This document shows positions 9,737 to 19,411 of a stretch of 64,000 nucleotides of DNA, in pieces. This DNA is from Favolaschia claudopus (taxonomy: Eukaryota; Basidiomycota; Agaricomycetes; Agaricales; Mycenaceae): the NCBI GenBank assembly GCA_037176885.1, contig JAWWNJ010000063.1:310001-374000 (forward strand), in the 5' to 3' direction. A program made the translations under genes and the position numbers. The notes beneath the pieces are model-generated. The model ran no database searches. It was not told the origin of the DNA and was given only the letters and a program-made list of their open reading frames with translations. Numbering within the stretch: position 1 is the stretch's first letter; each line of letters opens with the position of its first letter.

Positions 9737-10762
9737 ATGTCCCAAGCTCATGTCGCAGAACTACCAACAGAACTCATCCTTGCCATCTCATCCCTTCTCT
9801 CAATTTCATCTCTTAACGCTTTATGTCAAGCTTGTCGCCGACTCTCCCAAATTCTACGACCTGAGCTCGATGACCGCATCACGCCCGAACTGGGGCAAGA
9901 ACTCCTCCTCAGCGCATCCTCCTCCTCCGATTCCAAACTCGTGCACAAACTCCTTTCCCCACCCCACTCCATCCACCCCTTTGACTCGGACTTAAATCCC
10001 AGCCAATGGAACCCACAAACCCCGCTCCACGCCGCTGCCCAAACCCGCAACATCGAAATCGCGCAGCTCCTCCTCGACGCAGGCGCGGATCCCGACTTGG
10101 AGTGGAGCTACGACGAGTACCAGCCGCTTCATCTCGCTGCGGAGAACGAAGACCTGGAGATGATGAAGCTGTTATTGGACTATAACGCGCCGATCAACAA
10201 GAAATTCGGCGATGAAGGGAGCCTCCAGAACGCTCTTCACCTTGCATGCTCTCAAGGGAACATGGAGATCATTCGCCTGCTCTTCGAGCGCGGCGCGGAT
10301 ATCGAACGCAGAGGGCACTACGGAACGCCATTGGGATTTGCGGTCCATTGGCGCCAACTTGACGCAGTGAGATTCCTGCTCGAAAAAGGTGCGAATGTCA
10401 CGACGACGGCTCCGCTTTATATCATTCATGATGGTGCACCGCCGAAACCACATACCGTCGATCTGATCTATCTCGCTATGGGATTGCGACGACCAAGAGC
10501 GGCTCGCGAGTGGACTCCGAAGAGGCTGTCGACGCTGAAGAAATGGGAAGGGCTTCCTTTAGATGACGGAAAGAGGGAGCTAATGGCGTATGGAGCGAGC
10601 AAGGATGTTACGATGGGCACAATTTTGCAGTACTTGACGCCGTTGGCCAAGTCGGCTTCGCATTCGGAGGAAGAGTTTCTTCAAGTGATTGATGGGATGC
10701 TCAAAGAGGCGGAGGATATGATTTCAAAGGTGGTCGTAAACCGGCCCTGGTGGAAGTGTTGA
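9737..10762 (+). CDS. F-box-like/ankyrin repeat protein with a C-terminal micro-deletion (array member 5)
   Basis: Intronless, 341 residues from the ATG at 9737 (ACCACGATGT). F-box-like start MSQAHVAELPTELILAI, ankyrin repeats (TPLHAAAQTRNIEIAQLLL, PLHLAAENEDLEMMKLLL, NALHLACSQGNMEIIRLL, GTPLGFAVHWRQLDAVRFLL), then the family C-terminus SEEEFLQVIDGMLKEAED. In the C-terminal module the paralogues read KELMALLMAHGASKDG, whereas this gene reads RELMAYGASKDV. About four residues (12 nt) are missing between two LMA copies, as expected from slippage. Reading frame is preserved, so it may still be functional. Confidence 0.84.
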   Translation: MSQAHVAELPTELILAISSLLSISSLNALCQACRRLSQILRPELDDRITPELGQELLLSASSSSDSKLVHKLLSPPHSIHPFDSDLNPSQWNPQTPLHAAAQTRNIEIAQLLLDAGADPDLEWSYDEYQPLHLAAENEDLEMMKLLLDYNAPINKKFGDEGSLQNALHLACSQGNMEIIRLLFERGADIERRGHYGTPLGFAVHWRQLDAVRFLLEKGANVTTTAPLYIIHDGAPPKPHTVDLIYLAMGLRRPRAAREWTPKRLSTLKKWEGLPLDDGKRELMAYGASKDVTMGTILQYLTPLAKSASHSEEEFLQVIDGMLKEAEDMISKVVVNRPWWKC

Positions 10763-10988
10763 ATGTATTGAAACATGACTTGTAAACGATCCGAGAATAT
10801 GTAAAGCATGCTGTTGTAAATATCTGAGAACATATACTTATTTGCCGCCAGAGTCAAAGGCTCTGGCGAAGGCGGAGGAGATCTCGACGTGCTCGGCGAA
10901 CCTCAGCGTGTGGGATCAGCTGCGGAGAGACAAGCAAGAGCCTCAACAAAACTAGACTGGTCTGCATCGAGTGGCCGGCTGTAGGGAA

Positions 10989-12059
10989 TCAATATCGGCT
11001 GCAATCGAAAAATCGAAGCACGTACACATAGGTGCCCATTACAAGAGGAATGGCTTCTTCAGCTTCTTCAATCATCTTTGTAACAGTGGCCAGGAATTCT
11101 TCCTCCGTATTGTCGGCCTCTGAGATTAGCAGGGGCAAGTGCTCTCTAATCGTCTCCATCGTCACATCCTTGCTGATTCCGTATGCTAGCAAAATTGCCA
11201 TTAATCCCTTCGTCTCAGTATCCATCGGAAGCCCTTCCCATGTGCCCCTATAATATCTCCCAGGGTACCTCGAGCACCGCAACTTCATCGCACGGAACAG
11301 CAAGTCCAGACGAAACCACGGCGGCGGCCCCCATTCCATGATTTCTGTAACATCTGCACCTTGTTCCAGTAGGTATTTGACAGCCGGAAAATTGCGCCCC
11401 GATGCGGCGGCGTGAAGTGGGGTGAGGCCAGGCGTGTTTGAGGATTCGATATCCGCGCCGTGCTCGTAGAGAAGCTTCATGGCCTTTAGATCTCCCACCA
11501 AGCATACCCGGAGCCACAGAGTGTTTGCATCGGCACCGTGATCGAGGAGGAGCTTCAGCATCTCCAGGTTAAACCCGCCTTCCGATCGCGAGTTGTACAG
11601 ATCGATTATGGAATCTATCGGTTGTGACTGCCAATTGCCGTCGCTGTAACAGTGCTCAACGTTTCCGTTTGCACCGGCATCGAGAAGTAATCGCGTCATT
11701 TCGACGTCTCCGCGAGAAGCTGCGACATGGAGAAGAGTTTCGTCAGGGTACGAGGCGTCTTTGCCTGGGTCCACCGAGTATGGTGGAGAGAGAAACTTTG
11801 TCAGGGTGAGGGCATTCGATTGGCGTACTGCGCGCAGAGCGCAGCTAGAGGCAAGCTCTGGGGTGATGCGGGCTTCGAGATCGGCCTGGAGAATCCGGTG
11901 GTGTTCTCGACAGGTAAGTGCCAATGCATTCAGACTAGCAATTGGGAGCCATGTCGCTATGAGTAGAATCAACTCTGGCGGTAAATTCGTCAAAGAAGTT
12001 TGGTTGGTGGGGGGAAGATTTATCGACTGTAGAGTGTCGCGGTCGATGAGGCGAGGCAT
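10989..12059 (-). CDS. F-box-like/ankyrin repeat protein, divergent subfamily B
   Basis: One open frame of 356 residues on the minus strand. A roughly 25-residue N-terminal extension precedes the F-box-like segment (TNLPPELILLIATWLPIAS), then ITPELASSCALRAV. Ankyrin repeats follow (TLLHVAASRGDVEMTRLLL, LEMLKLLLDHGADAN, TPLHAAASGRNFPAVKYLL). The module WEGLPMDTETKGLMAILLAYG then EEEFLATVTKMIEEAEEAI closes it. It lacks the FGCDG motif of the plus-strand genes and groups with 12660 and 21830. A possible terminal intron (GTAATG to TGCAG, about 10998-11042) would change only the last residues. Confidence 0.83.
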   Translation of the reverse strand: MPRLIDRDTLQSINLPPTNQTSLTNLPPELILLIATWLPIASLNALALTCREHHRILQADLEARITPELASSCALRAVRQSNALTLTKFLSPPYSVDPGKDASYPDETLLHVAASRGDVEMTRLLLDAGANGNVEHCYSDGNWQSQPIDSIIDLYNSRSEGGFNLEMLKLLLDHGADANTLWLRVCLVGDLKAMKLLYEHGADIESSNTPGLTPLHAAASGRNFPAVKYLLEQGADVTEIMEWGPPPWFRLDLLFRAMKLRCSRYPGRYYRGTWEGLPMDTETKGLMAILLAYGISKDVTMETIREHLPLLISEADNTEEEFLATVTKMIEEAEEAIPLVMGTYVYVLRFFDCSRY

Positions 12060-12204
12060 CTGAATCTTCCGGTGGTCCTCTCAACCAAAACTGGAAAGAT
12101 TGCTCGTCCAGTCTTGCGAGCCGGCGAGAGGCAAGCTGGTGAGAGGCGTGAGCAAGAAAAGATTGATGACAATCAAAGGTGGAAAATACGGCTTTGTTCG
12201 TACC

Positions 12205-12530
12205 ATGAAAGACCATTTCACGGATCGGCCACCTGACCTCGAGCTTTCCTTCGATAAACTACTCTCAAAGGCGTCTTTGAACGCCTTGACTTCGACCTGT
12301 CATTATAATCAAAGAAGTTCTGCGTCCGAGCCTCGGCGAGGTCATTTTTCTGCGAGCATCTCGAGTCGAAATTGTTTATCGCAGCGAAACACGTCTTCGC
12401 ACTACACTTGACTCATGCTTCTTCGCGACGCACCGACATACCGCTCTCCACCTCTCCGTCCAAGCAAGACATGGAATTCTTCCTCGCCGAGCTCTCCTGG
12501 GAAGAATAGAAGATACTTAGTCGTTTCGAA
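12205..12530 (+). pseudogene. Decayed F-box-like/ankyrin copy
   Basis: Starts like a family member (ATG at 12205 in ACCATGA context, MKDHFTDRPPDLELSF, then ASLNALTSTC), so the F-box-like start and first helices are recognisable. Soon after TSTC the frame shifts. In another frame family-like residues reappear near 12440 (TALHLSVQARHGI, compare TPLHVAAKAGNLEI of paralogues), then a stop. The ankyrin repeats and C-terminal module are gone. It lies between the two minus-strand members. It is a dead tandem copy rather than a short gene. Confidence 0.7.
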
Positions 12531-12659
12531 TCGGTGGAAATATGCAAATGCTTGCGAAGACTACGAAACACATTACAATCTCGTCATGCATGGAGGCTGT
12601 CACTTGTACTTGTTAGTTGGGACTCGACTCTACACAGAGATAAACTCACGAGACAATGA

Positions 12660-13646
12660 TCACTGCGCATGCGATAAATTCTCTGCCTCCGCCTCTGCAA
12701 TCATGGCAGTAACAGTGTCCAAAAATTCCTGTTCGGTATAACGAGCTTCCTTCGCAAGTTCTGGCAAGTTCACTTGAACAGTCTGCATAGCTCCGTCCTT
12801 GCTCGCTCCGTGCCGCAGCAACACCGCCATCAACTCCTTCGTCTCTTTATCCATGGGTAGACCCTCCCACTTCCCATGTGGATTCTTCTGCCGGCTTTTC
12901 ATAATGACCTGAATCAAACCCGTACCAGAAGGATGTCTCAGTCCCATGGCGGAGTACAGCAGATTCGCTCGATGAGGCGGCGGATATCGACCCTCTGGAT
13001 TGAAGAGCTGCATCGTCGTGGTGGCATCTGCGCCTCGAGCGAGCAGATATTTGACCGCGTCTAGCTTGCGGGAAGACACAGCGGAGGCGAGGGGAGTTCC
13101 ACGCGTGTCTCGGGCCTCCAGATCGGCGCCTCGAGCCAGAAGGAGGTCGATCATGTCGATATGGCCGAGTGCACACGCTGAGTGTAAGACTGTGCCGATT
13201 TTCGCGCCGTGGTCGAGGAGGAGAGTCATCAATTCTGAAATCCTCTTCCTGAACGCGATTTCCAGGGGCTCCTCGTCGTCTTGACCCCATTGGACGCTTG
13301 GATTCGCGCCGGCATCCAAGAGCATCCGCGCGATCTCGACATTTGAGGTGAGGGCCGCGAGGTGGAGGGGTGTTTCGCTGAAATACCAGGTGTCGGTGCC
13401 GGGATTGACGGAATGAGGCGGGGAGAGGAATTTCAAGACGAGGTGGGGCTTTGATTCGGTGACGGCGCGCCTCAGCGCGCTGGATGCTATTTCTGGGGTG
13501 ATGCGCGCGTCGAGTTCGGGCTGCAGAATATTGTGGTGCCTGCGGCAGGTCAGGACGAGGGCACTCAGAGATGGTATAGGGAGCCATGTAGACAGTAACA
13601 GTATAAGTTCCGCTGGTAAGCTCTCTAAGTAATCTTCAGTGGACAT
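12660..13646 (-). CDS. F-box-like/ankyrin repeat protein, subfamily B
   Basis: Intronless, 328 residues, start MSTEDYLESLPAELILLL. After the F-box-like segment come ITPEIASSALRRAVTESKPH and ankyrin repeats (TPLHLAALTSNVEIARMLL, PLEIAFRKRISELMTLLL, TVLHSACALGHIDMIDLLL, GTPLASAVSSRKLDAVKYLL). The module NPHGKWEGLPMDKETKELMA and EQEFLDTVTAMIAEAEAE follows. It is strikingly close to the plus-strand gene at 21830 (shared HPSGTGxIQ, KNPHGxWEGLPMD), so the two are an inverted duplicate pair 8 kb apart. Its 5' end lies 228 bp from the divergent NUP53 start, so the two genes may share a promoter region. Confidence 0.86.
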   Translation of the reverse strand: MSTEDYLESLPAELILLLSTWLPIPSLSALVLTCRRHHNILQPELDARITPEIASSALRRAVTESKPHLVLKFLSPPHSVNPGTDTWYFSETPLHLAALTSNVEIARMLLDAGANPSVQWGQDDEEPLEIAFRKRISELMTLLLDHGAKIGTVLHSACALGHIDMIDLLLARGADLEARDTRGTPLASAVSSRKLDAVKYLLARGADATTTMQLFNPEGRYPPPHRANLLYSAMGLRHPSGTGLIQVIMKSRQKNPHGKWEGLPMDKETKELMAVLLRHGASKDGAMQTVQVNLPELAKEARYTEQEFLDTVTAMIAEAEAENLSHAQ

Positions 13647-13874
13647 CGCTGGCAGATCAGGCGTTCAGAACAAGAAGACTTGCTATAAGCCTCAAATCAG
13701 ACATATTGAACAGTAATAGATGTTGAATCCTCGCACCTCTGGGGTTCAACATTCAGAAATGTTCTTGAGCCTGCACCTTGCAGCTTGAGGTGGTGGGAAA
13801 AACAAACCAACGTTGTGACCGTGACATCGTCACGCCTCTCCTCCTTGTCCCTCGCGTTCTCCTCGCTCTTCTCA

Positions 13875-15260
13875 ATGGCACCCTCACCGTTCGCTGTGGC
13901 CGGAATGGCGTCTACGTCCAACTCTCACCTGAACCACAACCCCAACCTGAACTCTTGGGGAGGATCAAGCACGAGTGGCTCTCTGGGAACCTCTTTCACC
14001 GATACACTTTCGCAGTCGCGAAGCCATTATCAGCCGGGGTATCTTATGGTGCGCGTTGAAAACGATGAGAACTATCTTGGAGTGCTTACCCGAGGCTGTA
14101 GTCTGCATCCCAGTCCAACGTAGGTTTCTGTTGTCTTTTTTCTCACGTTTTATTCAAGTTTTCGCGCTAGAATTCACCCACTGGCGCACAACGCGTCGAT
14201 GAGGCGCCCGTCGTACAGACTAAAGCCAAGATGAACAACGCTTTTTCTCGCGGGCCCAGCTCCGACTTTGGCATGGATTCCATGTTCCAGAGTTCCAGGT
14301 ACGACTTGCTTTTTCGCGTGCGATTCGGCTGAGTTTTGACTCGGCTATAGGCAACGACAGACTCTCCCCGACGAAGACGCACCTCCGATGAACTCCGTAA
14401 ACGACATCCCTACCGAGATCCACGCCGACTCGCCCTCGTCTTCTTTCCAGCCGCGTGTCAGTCCATCCCTCTAATCAAAAGTCGTATGCATCCCTCCTGA
14501 TCAGCTATATTCCCTAGTCCTCCGGCCTAGGCACCTCCGCCTTTGCTCGCTCGCGTCCGCGGCCTCCCCCCTCTTCCCAACAAAATCAATCCTCGCCGAT
14601 GCTATACATAATCGTTTTCGGCTACCCGCCCGACAAATACAGCCTCACTGTCGAGTACTTCAAGTCCCTCGGCGGCGACGCCTCCGACCCCGACCCGCAC
14701 GCCGAGATCGTCAATTGTTTTAGGATTGGGTATAGGGACCCCGCGGACGCAATGCGCGCTGTCCGGAAAAATGGGGAGGTGCTGGGCGGGAGCTGGATGA
14801 TTGGTGCAAAGTGGGCGGTATGTCGTCTTTGTTGTCTCTTTCTACCACCCTCTTTCGTGCTTCCTTCTTTCTTTCTCTTCGCCTCCTCTCTTGTCCCCAC
14901 CTCTCCCATTCTCATTCTCTTCCCTTTTAGGACCCAGCCCAAGCCGAATCCCTCCTCAATCAACCCATCGCACGACACACCTCCCCGGACCCGATGCCCA
15001 TGTCCGTCGACGCCCCCACTAGTCCGTCTTCGCATGGGTTTGGTAGCAGCACGCCGATGGTGGGTACCCCGATGAAGCTCGCGCCCGCGGCGTCTGCTTT
15101 CCGCCGTGCTGGGACGCCGAAACCCGCTGCACCTGCACCCGCACCGGCGCCGGCGCCTGTCCCAGGGTGGGCGAGTGAGGCTCCGCCGAGTGCTGTGGCT
15201 GCGCCGGCGGGAGGGAAGGGTGTGTTGGGGCAGGTGTCGGATATGATATTTGGGTGGTAA
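13875..15260 (+). CDS. NUP53: Nucleoporin NUP53/NUP35-like (six exons)
   Basis: Model: 13875-14048, 14102-14119, 14171-14298, 14351-14456, 14518-14817 and 14931-15260; 1056 nt, 351 residues, all GT-AG. Exon 2 is an 18-nt microexon (SASQSN). The N-terminal half is Ser/Asn/Pro-rich and disordered. The Mppn/RRM-like NUP35 domain follows (YIIVFGYPPDKYSLTVEYFK, then FRIGYRDPADAMRAVRKNGE and WMIGAKWA). A Pro/Ala-rich linker leads to the amphipathic C-terminal end VLGQVSDMIFGW, the membrane-binding tail typical of NUP53. The protein belongs to the inner ring of the nuclear pore complex and contacts NUP155/NUP93-type partners and the pore membrane. The length fits fungal NUP53. Confidence 0.9.
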
Positions 15261-15460
15261 GCAGACATGCAAGTATCTAGAATGAGCGTCATGAGCGTCA
15301 TGGGTATCGGTATTGGTGTTGGCTCTGGTGTGTGTCTTGGTGGTTGGCGGGATCATTGAAATGAAAAGTCACTTCAAGGCGCACTTGTCTTGCTCATGCT
15401 TATTCTATTCTGCTCTGTCCCAGAATCCACTATCATTCATGGGGTATTTGCTTCCTCTTT

Positions 15461-16060
15461 CGTCAGCTCGTCGTCGCTGCTCAGTGCATATACGTCCTAG
15501 ACATCCATGCGTTCGTACTCTATCTGAATCGGTCTCGCGTCTTGTTTTCTGGAGCGGCCGTTTTGCCCGGCTTCCGTATACGGTATTCTCGCTGCTCGAG
15601 TTTCTGCGGTACCACAGTTTATTCCACACGGCGGGGGCAAGGCACTGGCTGCGGCGCGGGCACCCTCTGCGTATGCCTACGCTCTTTCTTATCTGAATCC
15701 TCGCACTTATGCTTTTGGAGTGGGCCTGGACCTGAGGACAGAGCCGTAGGCGTGCGACGCCGTCAGCTCGTCGTCGCTGCTCAGCGCACATGACTTACAT
15801 CCATGCGTGCGTTCGTGCTGTGTTTGAACCGGTCTCGCGTCTTGTTTCTTGAAGCTGGACCGCAACCCGTTTTGCTTGGCTCCCGCATACGGTATTCTCG
15901 CTGCCGGTGTTTCTAACCCCACTCCACACAGCGGTCGGTGGCTAGGCACTGGCTTTGGGGCACCCTCCGCATATGCATACGCTCTTTCTTCATCTGGATT
16001 CTGCACCGCACTAATGCTTTTGGGGTGGACTCGGACCCGAGGACAGAGCTGTAGGCGTGC
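15461..16060. repeat. Tandem duplication, two diverged ~300-bp copies
   Basis: Copy 1 starts at 15461 and copy 2 at 15761, both with CGTCAGCTCGTCGTCGCTGC. They stay colinear through GGTCTCGCGTCTTGTTT, TACGGTATTCTCGCTG, TACGCTCTTTCTT and GAGGACAGAGC(C/T)GTAGGCGTGCG. Divergence with small indels is moderate. The array lies just downstream of NUP53. No coding potential is shared by the copies. Confidence 0.8.
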
Positions 16061-18843
16061 GCCGGTGGGTACCCTCGAGGTCACGCTGCTAGCGCTGGCG
16101 AGGGTGAATCACGTCAGACTCGTACTAATGCGTGCACCTTTGCTGGATTTGCATTGAGGTGGCGATGTGCGTCTGGAGCAGGCTTGGCTCGGGACCGGGA
16201 CGCCCCACGCTGAGGCCGTCTTGCTCGGGTGTGCGCCTCGCCATGCTGGTGGCTTTCGCGTCCACTTATGGTGATAGCCACCAGCGCTAGCGCTTGTGCT
16301 GCATCGGCCCCGGGGGCACGGCCGCTTTGCTCGGGCACTGAGATTCAGATTCAGATAGGTGGGCTCAGTCTGCTAGCGAAGAGAAAAGCAAAACGAAATG
16401 AGAGAGCGATCTGCGTCCCTTCTTCGAGGAACGAACGGCTTACTTTGGTGAGGTGAGGTCATGGTATGAGGCTGCTCCGACGCCGTAGCGCTTGCTAAGG
16501 GCTGGATTGCCTGGGGTTTCCCGTTTTCGAGTCGACGATGACGCCAGATCTTCAGGCCTGGGGCTGGACATCCACGCCGTCCCCCGGTTGTACTGTGGAA
16601 TCTTTGTGTGGCCGGCGCCTGGTCACTGCCGGTTGTTCGCGGGAAGACCTAGTCACGAGCGGTAAGTGAGTTGTGTTTGCTGGATGTAGACTGCGTCGTA
16701 ACTTGAGATTTCCAGTGTGCTCACCATGGCCTTACGACGAAGGCGCCGTGAACCATGAACTATAGAATCCACTGGTCCACGGTGCGGAATATTAGTTATG
16801 GTATACTCTTTCTATTTACTCAGTGTCTTTCCAAAGGGACGACCAGGTGCAATCGAAGCCTCTGGTACCCGCAGCTGCTAAAAGAGGATATTTTGTATTC
16901 TGCCACCTTGCGGCATCCATGCGCCGGAATCTGAGCTGAAATCTGGAGTCTGGACACAGAGTCCAGACCACGAACCCGCGCCGCCGGAGACTTGGCTTAA
17001 TCTCCTGATGCCCTTCGAGGAGGTAAATCCGATTTTCCGAAAAAGGCGCGCGAAAAAGGGTGCATGGCCCGGAGAGCCGCCGGCGGTGTATGCGCGAATC
17101 TTTTGGTTCCTCACCATCACGCAGGTAGCAAAGCCTCCGACGGCGACGATGATATCATGGATATTTGTCGTGCGTTGACTGGTTTACGCTAAACAGTAAG
17201 AATTGAATACCAACTCTTGAACTCGGAATGCGATTTCAAATCCCTCTATGGGTTGCAAGTTCGAGTTGAGATTCGCGAGATCCGCTGAGTCAGTGTTTCT
17301 TCATCTAAATTTACATCTCGATGGTTGAAAATGACTTGCAGGTTTATTCTTCGTGGATGCTCTTGCGGATTTTCGGAAATGATATTGGTACAGCCAGATG
17401 AACTACATACAATCCAGTCTGCCACGGTCGCATCGCACTCTTCTCGAGCCGAGCCATGAACTTTGCGAGGGAACAATGTTCGGGATGTGCCACTGAGAAA
17501 CTTGGTATGTATTTTTGGGCCTGTCCGTGTTGGTATGTTTTTCACAGCGAAGTATTTCAAGTTGTGACGGATAATCTGAGGCAGCTGTCGAAGTCGGCAT
17601 ACGCAGCCGATGGGCAGCCTTGCTATCTTCATGGTTTTAACTCGTTCGGCATTCTAGACGCGACTCGGAAGTATTTGCCCGGCCAGACTGCGCCAGTGTC
17701 TTTCCCGCGCAAGTTGTTTGATATTCGATGATGTCCTGGTGCTGTATGCTCTCATTATTTATCAGCATCCGCTCCACTCACAGGCCTCATCTCATATCTT
17801 CGAGATTCACATTCACCATGTCAGGCAGTAGCAAGCCTCGAACGACCTGGGATGGTACATACAATTCAACAGACACGATAGCTAGCTATGAAGTGCGAAA
17901 TGAACGCTTGTTGCTGGAGTCTCCATCCGAGGAGAGCGATCCAGTCGTCGGTCAGAAATTCATCTTTCTGATTTTCGTACGCATTGAATTCCCGACTCAC
18001 TCCAATTGGTACAGTTGACGGTGGCTTTCTCCTAGGAAACTGCCGGACCGAAGTTCAGCGTCAGATAACATTTCTATTAGTCTCCACACTGTCATTGACA
18101 AGAAACTCATAGAAAAGGTCTGGACCTTTCTCTCGTTTGTGTCGACTCAGCGGAGTAATATAATATATATGAATGACAAGCAACATGAGCGCCGTTCGAG
18201 AGTCAAGATGCGCTCTCAGTCAGATTTATCATTTACAGCGTAGTCCGCCGCCGTTTCTCGACTGGGGGAGGAGGATGCGGTGATTCCGGAAAACATACAT
18301 CCTGTTCTCCGGAGATCCCGGGTCCCTACATCCCCCCCAGCCGAGTAAACAGTACGGAAGGCAGGTCGGCTATTTCCTCAAAATTTGTACAACATATACG
18401 CTAGAAAATCTTCGCAGACTGTAATTTGTGCTAGGTAACTCGGTCAATCCATTCAACGATATATCTAGCCATTCCTAGGAAGTAACGGAGCCTACTCGGC
18501 TTTCACCAGCGAGCAAGTTGAACCAAAGTTGAACTACGTAGGTCTCGCTTGATTAGTGAGAATAAAATCGTACAAGGACACAGTGCATTCACAACATTCT
18601 CTTTATTAGCTATATTGCTCTAAGAATCTCACTGCTTCTTCTATGCGACGAAGGAGATGAACTCGAGGTATCATTGAACAAAGTTTGTCAGCGTGGAAAG
18701 GTACTTCCTATCCTGGCGCTTACGTAATACAATGATGTTGTCCACTTTAGGAAATTCGCGTCATCTCCGATCTACAACAAGCTTGGACTCGGACGACCAT
18801 TATGGACCTTGGAAGCAATATAGTGACTCGCTGCTCACCGACC

Positions 18844-18933
18844 GTAGAGCTTAGTGGGTCCCCGGGAAGCTTGCAGCCTTTCACCTGCGTAGAGCTTAGT
18901 GGGTCCCCGGGAAGCTTGCAGCCTTTCACCTGC
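18844..18933. repeat. Perfect 45-bp tandem duplication
   Basis: Two identical 45-nt units, 18844-18888 and 18889-18933, each starting GTAGAGCTTAGTGGGTCCCC and ending CCTTTCACCTGC. No mismatches, so it is very recent. With only two units and no spacers it is not a CRISPR-like array. Confidence 0.9.
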
Positions 18934-19411
18934 ACCGTGTGGCACCTATTTCCCCGAACTCCGAGTCCGGTTTGAGCGGGCCTGGTAATCCCTCGTAGCG
19001 ACGCATTGGGTGAGTCACTTGCCGGGCTTACTGTCTGCTTATGTTTCGAGGATTTCCAGAGCTCACCCGGTAAAGGGCATGTTCCGCTTCGAAGTTCGTC
19101 TGGATAATCGTGGCTTCATCACCACCTCTCCCCCACCGCTTCTGCGCGATTGAATCGCGGTTTTCACAAGGGATCGCTTGATAGGGAAGTGATACCGAAG
19201 GCACAAGTAAAAGACAGTCTCCACGAGCCAGATCAGTAACTTGTTTTGGCGCGACCGAATCGTGGGATTAAAGCACTCTCTCATTCTGGCCACTTGCTCG
19301 CTTAATTTGCGACCGCCTCTTGACTGCCTATCGCCAGTCCGGCAAAACCGCGTCACTCAAATGGCAACGCACATATAAGAGACGAGAAGGTCTTTGAGGT
19401 CCACCATCAAC

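Larger units (their letters stand above)
15261..19411. other. 4.1-kb region without a convincing gene
   Basis: Holds a two-copy 300-bp tandem repeat (15461-16060) and a perfect 45-bp duplication (18844-18933). Candidate small frames at 17456-17731 (plus; Cys/Trp-containing, 91 codons) and from the ATG at 17819 (plus; good CACCATG context) have no recognisable domain or splice partner. I do not call them genes, although a short lineage-specific gene at 17.4-18.1 kb is possible. The rest looks non-coding. Confidence 0.45.

Noticed and set aside
18844..18933. CRISPR-like array.
   Set aside because: Two directly abutting 45-bp units without spacers in a eukaryotic genome; a simple tandem duplication.
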